Shown in pieces: positions 17,007 through 26,000 of a stretch of 64,000 bases of DNA (its first letter is position 1; each line of letters starts with the position of its first letter). The position numbers and the translations under genes were made by a program. The notes under the pieces were generated by a model. That model was given only the letters and a program-made list of their open reading frames with translations, searched no databases and was not told where the DNA came from. The stretch is from positions 1 through 64,000 of the forward strand of contig NZ_VSSR01000070.1 in NCBI RefSeq assembly GCF_008123515.1. Direction: 5' to 3'. This DNA comes from Bradyrhizobium cytisi. GTDB taxonomy: Bacteria; Pseudomonadota; Alphaproteobacteria; Rhizobiales; Xanthobacteraceae.

Positions 17007-17357
17007 CTAGCTGCGTTCGGTCCTGATGATTTCAGTCATGGTGACGCCGAGCTTGTCCTCGACCAGCACCACCTCGCCGCGGGCGACGAGCTTGTTGTTG
17101 ACGTAGATGTCGATGGCCTCGCCGACGCGGCGGTCGAGCTCCAGCACGGTGCCGGGCCCGAGCTTCAACAGCTCGCCGACATCCATCTTGGAGCGGCCGA
17201 GCACCGCCGAGACCTGCACCGGCACGTCGAAGACGGCCTCGAGGTCGGCGGCGACGCGCGAGGCATATTCGTCCTCGCTGTAGCTCACATCGGTGCCGGT
17301 CGGCGGCAATGGGCCGTTGAGGTCGGGCAGCGGGACCTGTCCGTCGTTGTCGCTCAT
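17007..17357 (-). CDS. fliN: flagellar motor switch protein FliN
   Basis: A 116-residue switch component. The C-terminal SpoA/FliN domain is clear: 'VFDVPVQVSAVLGRSKMDVG', 'LLKLGPGTVLELDRRVGEAI', 'DIYVNNKLVARGEVVLVED', 'KLGVTMTEII'. The first 40 residues are a Pro/Gly/Asp-rich linker. It sits in the C-ring at the cytoplasmic base of the motor and docks FliH. It starts 3 bases after the fliH stop, and flbD follows 53 bases downstream. Confidence 0.93.
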   Translation of the reverse strand: MSDNDGQVPLPDLNGPLPPTGTDVSYSEDEYASRVAADLEAVFDVPVQVSAVLGRSKMDVGELLKLGPGTVLELDRRVGEAIDIYVNNKLVARGEVVLVEDKLGVTMTEIIRTERS

Positions 17358-17360
17358 GGC

Positions 17361-17981
17361 TTAATTCCCCCTGCGGGACGCGATATAGCGTCCGACCATG
17401 TCGTCGATCTTGGCCGCGATGGCGCTGCGCTCCAGCACGACGCCGCCATCGGCCCATTCGATCCGGCAGTCGCCGGTGGCAATGTCGGGCTCGGCCAGGA
17501 TCACCAGCCGTCCTTCGAATCCGCTCTGCTTGGCGAGCCGCTCGATCTTCTCGCGCGCGCTGTCGTAGAGCGCGTCGTTGATGCGGACCACGAGATGCGG
17601 GGTGGCGACCAGATGCGAGAAGCAGTCCTTGACCAGCGCCATGATCTCGCCGAGCGGCTCGGCGGCGACCAAGTCGGCGCACAGCTTGCGGGCCACGGCG
17701 ACCGCGACGTCAACCGCCTCGGTCTCCATCTTGCTCTCGATATTGCCGATGCCCGACGCGATGCCCCGGATGCCGATGTTGATCTCTTCCATGGCGAGCG
17801 CGACGCGGCGGTCGCTCTCGGCCTTGGCCTCGCGCTGGCCTGCGTCAAAGCCGTCCTGATAGGCGCGCGCTTCGGCTTCCGCGAGCTTCTGCGCGATCTC
17901 GGCCACGGTCGCGGCCTTCTCGCGCGTCCGGTCGGGTGCGGCGAAGTCGGTGTCGAACAGGAATTTGGCCGGAGCGCCCAT
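17361..17981 (-). CDS. fliH: flagellar assembly protein FliH
   Basis: A 206-residue protein whose start (ATG ending at 17981) shares one base with the fliG stop (TGATG). Residues 20-80 contain alternating acidic and basic helix ('EIAQKLAEAEARAYQDGFDA' then 'GQREAKAESDRR'), typical of the FliH coiled coil. The C-terminal half resembles the FliH/SctL ATPase-stator domain ('VAVARKLCADLV', 'HLVVRINDALYD', 'IEWADGGVVLERS'). It links the export ATPase FliI to FliN. The long reading frame that continues upstream in this frame is the shadow of fliG. Assignment rests on the domain pattern and operon position. Confidence 0.85.
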   Translation of the reverse strand: MGAPAKFLFDTDFAAPDRTREKAATVAEIAQKLAEAEARAYQDGFDAGQREAKAESDRRVALAMEEINIGIRGIASGIGNIESKMETEAVDVAVAVARKLCADLVAAEPLGEIMALVKDCFSHLVATPHLVVRINDALYDSAREKIERLAKQSGFEGRLVILAEPDIATGDCRIEWADGGVVLERSAIAAKIDDMVGRYIASRRGN

Positions 17982-19072
17982 CAATACACCAGCTCGTCGT
18001 CGGCGCGGTTCTTGGTCAGCATGATCTCGCCCTTGGCAGCGAGGTCCTTGGCGAGGTTGACCAGCAGTGCCTGGGCCTCGTCGACGTCGCGCAGGCGAAC
18101 CGGGCCCATCGCCGCCATGTCGTCCTGGAGCATCTTGGCCGCGCGCGAGGACATGTTGCCGAAGAAGAAGCTGCGGACGTCCTCGTTGGCGCTCTTCAGC
18201 GCCACGCCGAGCTTGTCCTTGTCGACGTTGCGCATCAGCGTCTGGGCCGAGCCGGAATCGAGCTTCACGAGGTCGTCGAAGGTGAACATCAGCGCCTTGA
18301 TGCGCTCGGCCGATTCCCGGTTGTCCTCTTCCAGCGAGGTGATGAAGCGGGTTTCGGTCTGGCGGTCGAAATTGTTGAAGATCTCCGCCATCACCTCGTG
18401 GGCGTCGCGGCGACGGGTCTGCGAGAGGTTGGACATGAATTCGGTACGCAGCGTCTTCTCCACGCTCTCGATTACCTCCTTCTGCACCGCCTCCATCTTC
18501 AGCATGCGGTTGACGACGTCGAGGGCGAGGTCCTCGGGGAAGATGCCGAGCACGCGCGCGGCATGCTCCGGCTTCAGCTTCGACAGCACCACCGCGATGG
18601 TCTGCGGATATTCGTTCTTGAGATAGTTGGCGAGAACCTCTTCCTGCACGTTGGAAAGCTTCTCCCACATGTTGCGCCCCGCGGGGCCGCGGATCTCGTC
18701 CATGATGCCGTTGACGCGCTCGGGCGCCAGATATTGCTGGAGCAGCCGCTCGGTGGCGTCGAAATTGCCCATCAGCGCGCCGGACGCCGACATGCGTGAG
18801 ACGAATTCGAGCAGCATGTCCTCGACCGTATCGACCTCGACGGTGCCGAGAGTCGACATTTCCAGCGAGAGCTGGCGCACCTCGTCATCGTCGAGCAGAC
18901 CCCAGATCTTGCCGCCATATTGCTCGCCGAGCGCCAGCATCAGGATCGCCGCGCGTTTCGGCCCCGCCACCGCTTCGGTCTTGGCGCCCGCGCGGCTGCC
19001 GGCACGCTGACCGAGCGTGGAGATCACGCTGGTGATGTCGTTCGAGTTGGCGTTTTGCCGGTTGCCGGCCAT
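17981..19072 (-). CDS. fliG: flagellar motor switch protein FliG
   Basis: A 363-residue rotor protein. Markers are 'GPKRAAILMLALGEQYGGKI' (N-terminal domain, binds FliF), 'NEYPQTIAVVLSKLKPEHAA' with 'RVLGIFPEDLALDVVNRM' (middle armadillo domain), and 'FTFDDLVKLDSGSAQTLMRN' with 'FFFGNMSSRAAKMLQDDM' (C-terminal torque domain with charged residues). Cytoplasmic ring on the MS-ring. It lies 18 bases after the fliF stop and overlaps fliH by one base. Confidence 0.95.
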   Translation of the reverse strand: MAGNRQNANSNDITSVISTLGQRAGSRAGAKTEAVAGPKRAAILMLALGEQYGGKIWGLLDDDEVRQLSLEMSTLGTVEVDTVEDMLLEFVSRMSASGALMGNFDATERLLQQYLAPERVNGIMDEIRGPAGRNMWEKLSNVQEEVLANYLKNEYPQTIAVVLSKLKPEHAARVLGIFPEDLALDVVNRMLKMEAVQKEVIESVEKTLRTEFMSNLSQTRRRDAHEVMAEIFNNFDRQTETRFITSLEEDNRESAERIKALMFTFDDLVKLDSGSAQTLMRNVDKDKLGVALKSANEDVRSFFFGNMSSRAAKMLQDDMAAMGPVRLRDVDEAQALLVNLAKDLAAKGEIMLTKNRADDELVY

Positions 19073-19090
19073 GTCAGTTCACTTCTCGAA

Positions 19091-20704
19091 TCATTTCGCG
19101 GGTTCGGTCAGCCATTGACGGATGATGGCGACGGTTTCGTTAGGGTTGCGCTCGGCGAGCTCGCCGACGCGATGAACGGACTGGGCGTGGACTTGGCCTT
19201 GGACGGTGGCGACGTCGATCGCGCTCGCGGCGCCGCTCGGCAGCAGCGCCTGGCCGCCGGCCGGTGCGGCCTCGTCCAGGGCGGCGGGGCCGGTGAGGGC
19301 ACCGGAGATGGCGGCGGCAACCTCCTCGGAGGCGAGGATGCGCTTCACCAGCGGGCGGATCACCATGAACATCACGATCAGGCCGAGCAGCATCATCACG
19401 CCGAGCTCGACGAAGTACATGACGTCGTCCTTGGTGAACTGCAGCATGCCGAGGAAGCCGCTTGGCTCGGCGATCGGGGCGGTGGAGGGGGCATCGGCAA
19501 AGCGCAGATTGACGACCTCGACCTGGTCGCCGCGCTTCTGGTCGAAGCCGATCGCCGAGCGCACCAGGGTGGCGATGCGGTCGAGCTGCTCCTTGGTGCG
19601 GTCGGTGTAGGCGAGCTCGCCCTTGTCGTTCTTGGTGTAGATGCCGTCGACCAGCACCGCGACCGAGATGCGGTTGACCCGGCCGGCCTCGGTCACTTCG
19701 GTCTTGGTGGTGCGGGAGATCTCGTAATTGTTGGTCTCTTCGGTCTTCTTGCTCTGGTCCTTCGCTGCCGGGCCGCTGTTCTGCTGCTGGCCGGGGAGCT
19801 CGTTGTTGACCGTGACCTGGCCGTTATTGTCGGCGGTCATGCTCTGCTCTTCGCGGGTCTGGCTCGAGCGCAGCACGCGGCCTTCGGGATCGAACTTGTC
19901 CGAGGTCTGGGTGACCTTGTTGAAGTCGAAATCGGCGGAGAGCTGGACGCGGGCGCGCCCCGAACCGACCACGGAGGAGACGATGTCCTCGACCTGCTTG
20001 CGCATCCGCTTCTCGTAGGCGGTGCGGCGCTCGTCGCCGACCGCCTGCTCCGGATCGGTCTGGGCACCATCGGCAAGCAACGAGCCGGCTTCGTCCACGA
20101 TCGAGACCCGCTGCGGCTTCAAGCCGTTGACGGCGGAGGCGACGAGGTGGCGGATGGCGCGGATCTGCTGGGCTTCGAGCGATCCACGGACCCGGACCAC
20201 GATCGAGGCCGACGGCTCCGGCGCCTCGCGCGAGAACAGCGGACGCTCGGGCAGCACGAGGTGGACGCGGGCGGCCTGGATCCGGTCGATGGCGCGGATG
20301 GTGCGGGCGAGCTCGCCCTCCAGCGCGCGCAAATGATTGATGTTCTGGACGAAGGAGGTGGTGCCGAGCGCGTCGGACTTGTCGAACACTTCGTAGCCGA
20401 CCCCGCCGCCCTTGGGCAGGCCGCCCTCGGCGAGCTTCATCCGCAGCCGCGTCACCTTGTCCTTCGGCACCATGATGACGCTGCCTTCATTGCGCAGCTC
20501 GAACTGGATGCCCTGGCGCTCCAGGTCCTTGATAATGCCGGAGGAATCCTCGACGCTGAGGTCGGTGAACAGCGTCGTCATCTGCGGCGTGGTGACGCGC
20601 ATGATGACGAAGGCAAAGAAGCCGATGAGCGCGGCGGTGACCGCGATCATCGCCCCGAAGCGGGCGGCGCCGATACCTTTTAAAAAGTCCGCAAGACCTT
20701 GCAA
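19091..20704 (-). CDS. fliF: flagellar MS-ring protein FliF
   Basis: A 537-residue inner-membrane ring protein. The N-terminal membrane helix is 'MIAVTAALIGFFAFVIMRV', followed by the ring-building domains ('LFTDLSVEDSSGIIKDLERQ', 'GGVGYEVFDKSDALGTTSFV', 'LEGELARTIRAIDRIQAARV', 'HLVLPERPLFSREAPEPSAS'). A second membrane helix is near residue 440 ('VELGVMMLLGLIVMFMVI'), and the tail binds FliG. The TTG at 20704 is chosen because the family usually begins with a short 'QGLADFLKGIG' lead and the upstream in-frame residues look non-coding; ATG 20752 is the alternative. First gene of the operon, with a CtrA-like box about 80 bases upstream. Confidence 0.92.
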   Translation of the reverse strand: MQGLADFLKGIGAARFGAMIAVTAALIGFFAFVIMRVTTPQMTTLFTDLSVEDSSGIIKDLERQGIQFELRNEGSVIMVPKDKVTRLRMKLAEGGLPKGGGVGYEVFDKSDALGTTSFVQNINHLRALEGELARTIRAIDRIQAARVHLVLPERPLFSREAPEPSASIVVRVRGSLEAQQIRAIRHLVASAVNGLKPQRVSIVDEAGSLLADGAQTDPEQAVGDERRTAYEKRMRKQVEDIVSSVVGSGRARVQLSADFDFNKVTQTSDKFDPEGRVLRSSQTREEQSMTADNNGQVTVNNELPGQQQNSGPAAKDQSKKTEETNNYEISRTTKTEVTEAGRVNRISVAVLVDGIYTKNDKGELAYTDRTKEQLDRIATLVRSAIGFDQKRGDQVEVVNLRFADAPSTAPIAEPSGFLGMLQFTKDDVMYFVELGVMMLLGLIVMFMVIRPLVKRILASEEVAAAISGALTGPAALDEAAPAGGQALLPSGAASAIDVATVQGQVHAQSVHRVGELAERNPNETVAIIRQWLTEPAK

Positions 20705-20780
20705 GCAACCGCCCCGAAGCTTCGACCCGCAACTGAGCGGCCGAGTGGGCAATTATTGCCTAGGTGATGGTTTCGATATG

Positions 20781-20795
20781 GTTAACGAAGGTTAA
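20781..20795 (-). promoter_or_regulatory. CtrA-like box upstream of fliF
   Basis: On the minus strand the sequence reads TTAA-CCTTCG-TTAAC. The accepted CtrA motif is TTAA-N7-TTAAC; here the spacer is 6. It lies about 77 bases before the fliF start, where class II flagellar promoters carry a CtrA site in related bacteria. It is next to the CtrA-antagonist gene sciP. The call rests on the motif and position only. Confidence 0.4.
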
Positions 20796-20830
20796 GAGCT
20801 CGGACAAAAGTAGCGCCAAAACGAAACATG

Positions 20831-20864
20831 AAAAAAATCGGCCTCGCACAGCGGGGCCGATTTT
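20831..20864 (-). terminator. intrinsic terminator of sciP
   Basis: AAAATCGGCC pairs with GGCCGATTTT across an 11-base loop. On the minus strand the stem is followed by a run of seven T residues. It starts about 28 bases after the sciP stop. Stem, position and T tract together make a convincing rho-independent terminator, separating sciP from fliF. Confidence 0.75.
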
Positions 20865-20892
20865 CGTCAAAATCAGCAGATTTCCGGATTGC

Positions 20893-21168
20893 TTACTGGC
20901 GATATTGCTGGATGCGGGTGGTGCGAAGGCCCGCCAGACCGTGCTGGTCGATGGAAAACTGCCAGGAGAGGAATTCGTCGACCGTCAGGGTGTACCGGCT
21001 GCAGGCCTCTTCGAGCGAGAGAAGTCCGCCACGAACTGCGGCAACGACTTCAGCCTTGCGGCGGATGACCCAGCGTTTGGTGCCGGGGGCGGGCAGATCT
21101 GCAATCGTCAGCGGACTGCCGTCCGGCCCGATGACGTATTTTACCCTCGGGCGATGGGGTTCTGTCAT
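20893..21168 (-). CDS. sciP: CtrA inhibitor SciP (DUF1153)
   Basis: A 91-residue helix-turn-helix protein. The match to the SciP/DUF1153 family is strong: 'KYVIGPDGSPLTIADLPAPG', then 'TKRWVIRRKAEVVAAVRGGL', then 'LSLEEACSRYTLTVDEFLSW'. In Caulobacter SciP binds promoter-bound CtrA and blocks RNA polymerase recruitment during G1. ATG 21168 gives the family's usual length; a start 7 codons upstream is less likely. It sits between flgD and fliF with its own terminator, so it is a separate unit inside the flagellar locus. Confidence 0.9.
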   Translation of the reverse strand: MTEPHRPRVKYVIGPDGSPLTIADLPAPGTKRWVIRRKAEVVAAVRGGLLSLEEACSRYTLTVDEFLSWQFSIDQHGLAGLRTTRIQQYRQ

Positions 21169-21397
21169 GGCGTACTCACAAACTCTCAACCACTGAACTC
21201 ACTTCGCAACCGTACGCATGCGGGCTTAAAAATCCGCTAAGCCTAAGGCTTCAATACAATTCTCGTTGAAACTTGCGGGAACACGACCGGCCCGGCGGGC
21301 AGAAAACGCAATTTCAGCCGGCCGAGCGGGGTCTTCGTAAATACTTTACTAAGAAACAGGGCGCGCAAATCGCGCGTATCAGCCCAAAGCGCGAGGT

Positions 21398-22117
21398 CTA
21401 GCTGCCGGAGCTGCTGCTGGTGGCGACGACGCTCTTCACCTGGTTCAGCGTGTAGCTCTGGCCGTCGATGGTGAGCAGCGGCGGCGACTGGGTCAGGTCG
21501 ACTGACGACACCGTGCCCTGCACCTGCGCCGAAATGCCGACATTGTTGTTCGAGGCGTCCTTGCCGGTCGCCGAGATCGTGTACTTGCCGTCGGGCCATT
21601 GCGTGCCGTCATTGCCCTGGCCGTTCCAGGTGAAGGGAATGTCGCTGCCGGCACCCGCGGAATATTGGCCGGTGAACACGGTCTGGCCGCTGGAGTTGGC
21701 GATGGAGATGTTGACCGTGGCGCTGGAGGGCACGTTGAGATGCCAGGTCGCCGACGAGCTCTTCATGGTCGCGGTGGTGCCGTCGACCACCGCGGTCTTG
21801 CCGACGAAATCCAGCGCCTGGGTCGCCTGCGTGGTCTGCTGCAAGGTGACGAGCTGCGACAGCGAGTCGTTGGTCTTGAGCTGCTGCTCGACGCCGGCGA
21901 ACTGCACCAGCTGCTGGGTGAACTGGTTGGTGTCGAGCGGATCGAGCGGGTTCTGGTTCTGCAGCTGCGTCGTCAGCAGCGTCAAGAAGGTCTGGAAGTT
22001 GCCGGCGAGCGTCGCGCCCGTGGACGAGCCCAGGCTCGAGCTCGACGAGGAGGACGACGACGTTTGCGTCGTGCCGGAGACGACGGCAGGTGCGGTGGCG
22101 GAATTCGTGGTGGTCAT
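21398..22117 (-). CDS. flgD: flagellar hook assembly protein FlgD
   Basis: A 239-residue hook cap/scaffold protein. The N-terminal part has a serine run and then the conserved 'NFQTFLTLLTTQLQNQNPLD' and 'PLDTNQFTQQLVQFAGVEQQ'. The C-terminal half has the FlgD Ig-like/Tudor region ('FTWNGQGNDGTQWPDGKYTI'). It is exported through the flagellar apparatus and is needed to polymerise hook subunits. The start at 22117 has GAGGAG 9 bases upstream; the longer frame to 22177 runs into fliK. It is co-transcribed with fliK, 13 bases apart. Confidence 0.92.
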   Translation of the reverse strand: MTTTNSATAPAVVSGTTQTSSSSSSSSSLGSSTGATLAGNFQTFLTLLTTQLQNQNPLDPLDTNQFTQQLVQFAGVEQQLKTNDSLSQLVTLQQTTQATQALDFVGKTAVVDGTTATMKSSSATWHLNVPSSATVNISIANSSGQTVFTGQYSAGAGSDIPFTWNGQGNDGTQWPDGKYTISATGKDASNNNVGISAQVQGTVSSVDLTQSPPLLTIDGQSYTLNQVKSVVATSSSSGS

Positions 22118-22130
22118 TTGCGAATACTCC

Positions 22131-23765
22131 TCACACTCTGATGTCGACGCCGCTGCTCGATCCGAGCATGCGGCCATAGCTGCGGCTCACGGGTGCAGCC
22201 GCGCCAGAATCGTCTTCACTGATGATCAGCCGGCGGGAATTGCCGGAATTGTCGTTGTTCTGGCCGGAGTTCTGTCCCGACGAATTCTGGTCGCGCAGGC
22301 TGAAAGAGAGCCCGTTGCTGCCGGTCTTGAGGCCGGCATCGTCGAGCGCGCGCTGCAATTGCGGCGCGTCCTGCCGCAGCATCTGCAGTGTCTCCGGCTT
22401 CTCGACGGTGAGATGCGAGGTGACCTGGCCGTTGCGGTCGACATTGATGCGGACGTCGATGCGGCCGAGATCGATCGGATCGAGGCTGATGTCGAAGCGC
22501 GTCTTGCCGGAGCGCGCGGCGGCCGCGATCTCGACTGGGATGCCGCTGATCGGCACGGCGTTCGAAGTCGCCGCGGTCGCGGTCAGCGTCGCGGTGGAGG
22601 CGGTGGCCGCCGATGTCGTATTGGTCAGCGGCGCCTGCACGGCGGAGGCGGCTTGCGCGCTGGCGTCGGTCGTCGCAGCAGCAACGGCTTGCGTGTCGGC
22701 ATGGGCGTGCGTGGCCGGCGCGGCCGGCGTCGCATCGGCCGTGCGATTGGCAGCATCGGCCTTGGCGTCGGTCGCGGCGCTGTCGGCCTGCGGCTTGGCG
22801 GCTTCTGGATGCGCGGCGGCGTTGGTCGCCGTCGCGGCATTTTGCGCAGTGGTCGCGGCCTGCGCGGTCTTGTCGGTATCCTGGCCGATATTGGAGACGT
22901 CGGCCTGGCCTTGCGCGGTCGCTGCAGCCTTGAACGACGTTTTGGGCGTGCCCTGGTCGACCGCGGTGAGCTGCGCGGCGTTCGCCGTCGCATCCGTCGC
23001 GGTGCCGTCGGTCGTTGTAGCAGCCGCATCGGCGAGCGCGGACTTCGCATCGGCGGTTTTGCCGTCGGTCTTGCCGTCGGTCTTGGCCGTCTTGCCGGTC
23101 GCATCGGTCTTGGCGCCGGCGATCTGCGCCGCGGTCGAGGCGCTGGCGGCGATGCCGGCGGCTGCGATCGTCAGCGGCGAGGAGGCGGTGTTGGCGGCCT
23201 GGCCGGCTGTCGCATTCGGATCGACCGGAACCACGGGCGCCGCGACGGGGATAGTGGCCGGATCGGGCGTCGCCGCCGGCGTCGCGGCGGCCTGTGCTGC
23301 GGCAGAGGCGTCGACCGCGGCGGCGAGGCCGTCGGTGGTGCCGTCGGTCTTGTCGCCCTTGGCGTCCTTGGTCTCCTGCGACTTGTCGCCCGACTTGGAC
23401 GCGTCGCTCTTGTCCTTGGTCTTGGCAGTCGCCTTGGTCGGATCGGCCGGCGTGTCGCTCGCGGCCGTCGTCGAGGAATCCGTGTTGTCGCTCGCGTTGC
23501 TCTGCGAGGACTGATCGGTCGAGGAAGAGTCGCGCGTGCTCCGGTCGGACGAGGAGGACGACGAAGACGACGAATCGGTCCGCCGCGGCGCGGTGTCCTG
23601 GCTCGCGGACGAGGCGCTGTTGCTGATGGCCTGGGTGTTGCTGTCGACCAGCGCGCCGAAGGAGTCACTCGGCGTCGAGTCCTTGGTGCTCTGCGACCGG
23701 GCAGGCTTCTGCTGCGCGCTGGAAACCTGCGCGCTTGCCGCTACGTCTGACGTGACACCGACCAC
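22131..23765 (-). CDS. fliK: flagellar hook-length control protein FliK
   Basis: A 544-residue protein starting at GTG 23765 behind GAGGGG. Residues 1-390 are of low complexity and rich in Ala, Thr, Asp, Ser and Lys, as expected for the extended ruler part. Residues 410-500 are the conserved FliK C-terminal domain: 'RFDISLDPIDLGRIDVRINV', 'DRNGQVTSHLTVEKPETLQM', 'LRQDAPQLQRALDDAGL'. It is secreted by the flagellar export system and switches export specificity once the hook reaches length. It is followed at 13 bases by flgD. Confidence 0.88.
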   Translation of the reverse strand: MVGVTSDVAASAQVSSAQQKPARSQSTKDSTPSDSFGALVDSNTQAISNSASSASQDTAPRRTDSSSSSSSSSDRSTRDSSSTDQSSQSNASDNTDSSTTAASDTPADPTKATAKTKDKSDASKSGDKSQETKDAKGDKTDGTTDGLAAAVDASAAAQAAATPAATPDPATIPVAAPVVPVDPNATAGQAANTASSPLTIAAAGIAASASTAAQIAGAKTDATGKTAKTDGKTDGKTADAKSALADAAATTTDGTATDATANAAQLTAVDQGTPKTSFKAAATAQGQADVSNIGQDTDKTAQAATTAQNAATATNAAAHPEAAKPQADSAATDAKADAANRTADATPAAPATHAHADTQAVAAATTDASAQAASAVQAPLTNTTSAATASTATLTATAATSNAVPISGIPVEIAAAARSGKTRFDISLDPIDLGRIDVRINVDRNGQVTSHLTVEKPETLQMLRQDAPQLQRALDDAGLKTGSNGLSFSLRDQNSSGQNSGQNNDNSGNSRRLIISEDDSGAAAPVSRSYGRMLGSSSGVDIRV

Positions 23766-24113
23766 AGGCGACCCCTCGAAAACATCTTCGGGCTAGAAGG
23801 TCAGCAAGGAGCGGGCCAATCCTTCGAATTGCCATTTTATATAGCGATATCAATATCTTGTGGAATCGGCAGTACCCCCGCCAGCTGTCCGAAAACCCCG
23901 TCATTTCTGCCGCCCCGGCAAGAATTGCCGTAAGCTTGGGGCGGCCGCGATTGCTTCACCGGAATGCGGCCTATATTAAAGGGTGCTCTCAGCCGCTTTC
24001 GACCGGGCAGGCCGTGCCCTTCGGGAACTCTTGGTTCCCGGGGACCGCCGGTGTCCCGGCCAAAGGCACAGAAATCGCGGATCGCGAACGCCGCCGTCAC
24101 AACTGCTAGGCCC
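23766..24113. other. intergenic stretch between divergent fliK and mnmA
   Basis: It should hold the promoters of fliK (minus) and mnmA (plus). The part near 23830-23870 is AT-rich ('ATATAGCGATATCAATATC'), which fits a promoter region. An open frame from 23964 continues into mnmA but has no start signal better than ATG 24114. No RNA gene is recognised. Confidence 0.4.
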
Positions 24114-25295
24114 ATGCTCAACAGTCTGGATCTCGAAGGCCGTCCTGAGGACACCAGGGTCGTCGTTGCCATGTCGGGCGGCGTCGATTCCTCGACGACG
24201 GCTGCGCTGTTGAAGGCGGAGGGCTATGATGTCGTCGGCATCACGCTGCAGCTCTACGACCATGGCGCGGCGACCCACCGCAAGGGCGCCTGCTGCGCCG
24301 GCCAGGACATCCACGACGCCCGCGACGTCGCTGCCAAGCTCGGCATTCCCCATTACGTGCTCGACTACGAGGACCGCTTCCGCGAGTCCGTCATCGACAA
24401 TTTCGCCGACTCTTATGCGCTTGGCGAGACGCCGGTGCCGTGCATCGAGTGCAACCGCTCGGTCAAGTTTCGCGACCTGCTGAAGACCGCGCGCGAGCTG
24501 GGCGCGCAAGCGCTCGCCACCGGCCATTACGTCGCCTCGCGCCGCCGCGACGACGGGTCGCGCGCGCTGGTGTGCGCGGCCGACAGCGACCGCGACCAGA
24601 GCTACTTCCTGTTCGCGACCACGCAGGAGCAGCTCGACTTCCTGCGCTTCCCGCTCGGCGACATGACCAAGCCCGAGACGCGCGAGCTTGCGCGCCGATT
24701 CGGTCTCTCCGTCGCTGACAAGCACGACAGCCAGGACATCTGCTTCGTGCCGACCGGCCGCTACACCGACATCATCACCCGCCTGCGTCCGAACGCGATG
24801 GACCCCGGCGACATCGTCGATCTCGACGGCCGCGTGCTCGGCCGGCATCACGGCATCGCCAATTTCACCATCGGCCAGCGCCGCGGCCTCGGCATCGCCG
24901 CCGCCGCGCCGCTGTTCGTGGTGCGGCTGGAGGCCGCCAACCGTCGCGTCGTGGTCGGCCCGCGCGATGCGCTGAGGATGCACCGCATCGCCTTGCGAGA
25001 CGTCAACTGGATCGGCGGCGGCGACATCGACCGCGCGATCGGTTCTGGCCTCGAGCTGTTCGTCCGCGTCCGGTCGACCCGCAGCCCCCAGCCGGCGTGG
25101 CTGCGCGGCGCTGACGGCCATTACGAGGTCGAGCTCGTCGCCGGCGAAGAGGGTGTTTCGCCCGGCCAGGCCTGCGTGTTCTACGACGCGCCCAGTGGCC
25201 AGGCCCGCGTGCTCGGCGGCGGCTTCATCCAGAGCGCTGCCGCGAAGGTCGCGAGCAACACGGCGCGGCCGCTCGTGGAAGCGGTGCGCGGCTAA
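24114..25295 (+). CDS. mnmA: tRNA-specific 2-thiouridylase MnmA
   Basis: A 393-residue enzyme that inserts sulfur at position 2 of the wobble uridine in tRNA-Lys, tRNA-Glu and tRNA-Gln. The ATP-binding PP-loop is 'VVVAMSGGVDSSTTAALL'. The first catalytic cysteine is in 'GETPVPCIECNRSVKF' and the second in 'KHDSQDICFVPTGRYTD'. The RNA-binding C-terminal barrel includes 'HHGIANFTIGQRRGLGIAA' and ends in 'VSPGQACVFYDAPSGQARVL'. ATG 24114 is used because family members begin just before 'LEGRPEDTRVVVAMSGG'. The methyltransferase gene follows 20 bases downstream. Confidence 0.94.
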   Translation: MLNSLDLEGRPEDTRVVVAMSGGVDSSTTAALLKAEGYDVVGITLQLYDHGAATHRKGACCAGQDIHDARDVAAKLGIPHYVLDYEDRFRESVIDNFADSYALGETPVPCIECNRSVKFRDLLKTARELGAQALATGHYVASRRRDDGSRALVCAADSDRDQSYFLFATTQEQLDFLRFPLGDMTKPETRELARRFGLSVADKHDSQDICFVPTGRYTDIITRLRPNAMDPGDIVDLDGRVLGRHHGIANFTIGQRRGLGIAAAAPLFVVRLEAANRRVVVGPRDALRMHRIALRDVNWIGGGDIDRAIGSGLELFVRVRSTRSPQPAWLRGADGHYEVELVAGEEGVSPGQACVFYDAPSGQARVLGGGFIQSAAAKVASNTARPLVEAVRG

Positions 25296-25315
25296 GAGAT
25301 ATCCGGGGCAGGGGC

Positions 25316-25954
25316 ATGGCAGCAGACATCTCGCGGGCCGGGGTCGAGAAGGCCTATGGCCGCTGGGCGCCGGTCTATGATCTCGTGTTCGGCAAGGTGT
25401 TCGACGCCGGCCGGCAGTCGACCATCGCCGAGGCCGACCGCATCGGCGGCCGTATCCTCGATGTCGGCGTCGGCACCGGTCTCTCGCTGTCCGATTATTC
25501 GCGCACCACAAAGATCTGCGGCGTCGACATTTCCGAGCCGATGCTGCGCAAGGCGCAGGCGCGCGTGCGCGCGCTTCGCTTGAGCAATGTCGAAGTGCTC
25601 TCGGTGATGGACGCCAAGAACCTCGCCTTCCACGATGGCTACTTCGACGCGGTGGTCGCGCAATATGTCATCACCGCCGTGCCCGATCCCGAAGGCACGC
25701 TCGACGAGTTCGTACGCGTGCTCAAGCCCGGCGGCGAGCTGATCCTGGTTAACCACATCGGCGCCGAAAAGGGGTTTCGCAAGCTCTCCGAGCTCGCGTT
25801 TGCGCCGTTCGCCCGCCGCCTCGGCTGGCGTCCGGAATTCCCGTGGCAGCGCCTGGTCGACTGGGCTGCAAAGCACGGCGGCATCACGCTTGCCGAGCGC
25901 CGTCCCATGCCGCCGATGGGCCATTTTTCGCTAATCCGCTACCACAAATCGTAA
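25316..25954 (+). CDS. class I SAM-dependent methyltransferase (PmtA-like)
   Basis: A 212-residue methyltransferase. Motif I is 'RILDVGVGTGLSLSDY', motif II follows at 'ICGVDISEPMLRKAQARV', and the post-motif strand is 'VLKPGGELILVNHIGAEKG'. The N-terminus 'VEKAYGRWAPVYDLVFGKVF' is of the type seen in Rhodobacter-style phosphatidylethanolamine N-methyltransferases (PmtA/PmtX), which make phosphatidylcholine. It is probably cotranscribed with mnmA (20-base gap). The lipid role is inferred from the N-terminal pattern; other small-molecule methyltransferases of the UbiE type cannot be excluded. Confidence 0.8.
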   Translation: MAADISRAGVEKAYGRWAPVYDLVFGKVFDAGRQSTIAEADRIGGRILDVGVGTGLSLSDYSRTTKICGVDISEPMLRKAQARVRALRLSNVEVLSVMDAKNLAFHDGYFDAVVAQYVITAVPDPEGTLDEFVRVLKPGGELILVNHIGAEKGFRKLSELAFAPFARRLGWRPEFPWQRLVDWAAKHGGITLAERRPMPPMGHFSLIRYHKS

Positions 25955-26000
25955 TGTTCAGAGGCTGGAACAGAGCGCGCGCTTCGCGCGTTTCCTGTCC

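Noticed and set aside
18920..20683. A 587-codon plus-strand frame across fliG and fliF
   Set aside because: It is the antisense shadow of fliF/fliG: Gly/Asp/Ala/Leu-rich text without domains and no ribosome-binding site.
21468..23750. A 760-codon plus-strand frame with glycine/arginine runs
   Set aside because: Antisense of flgD and the low-complexity part of fliK. The repeats are mirror products of Ala/Thr/Asp codons.
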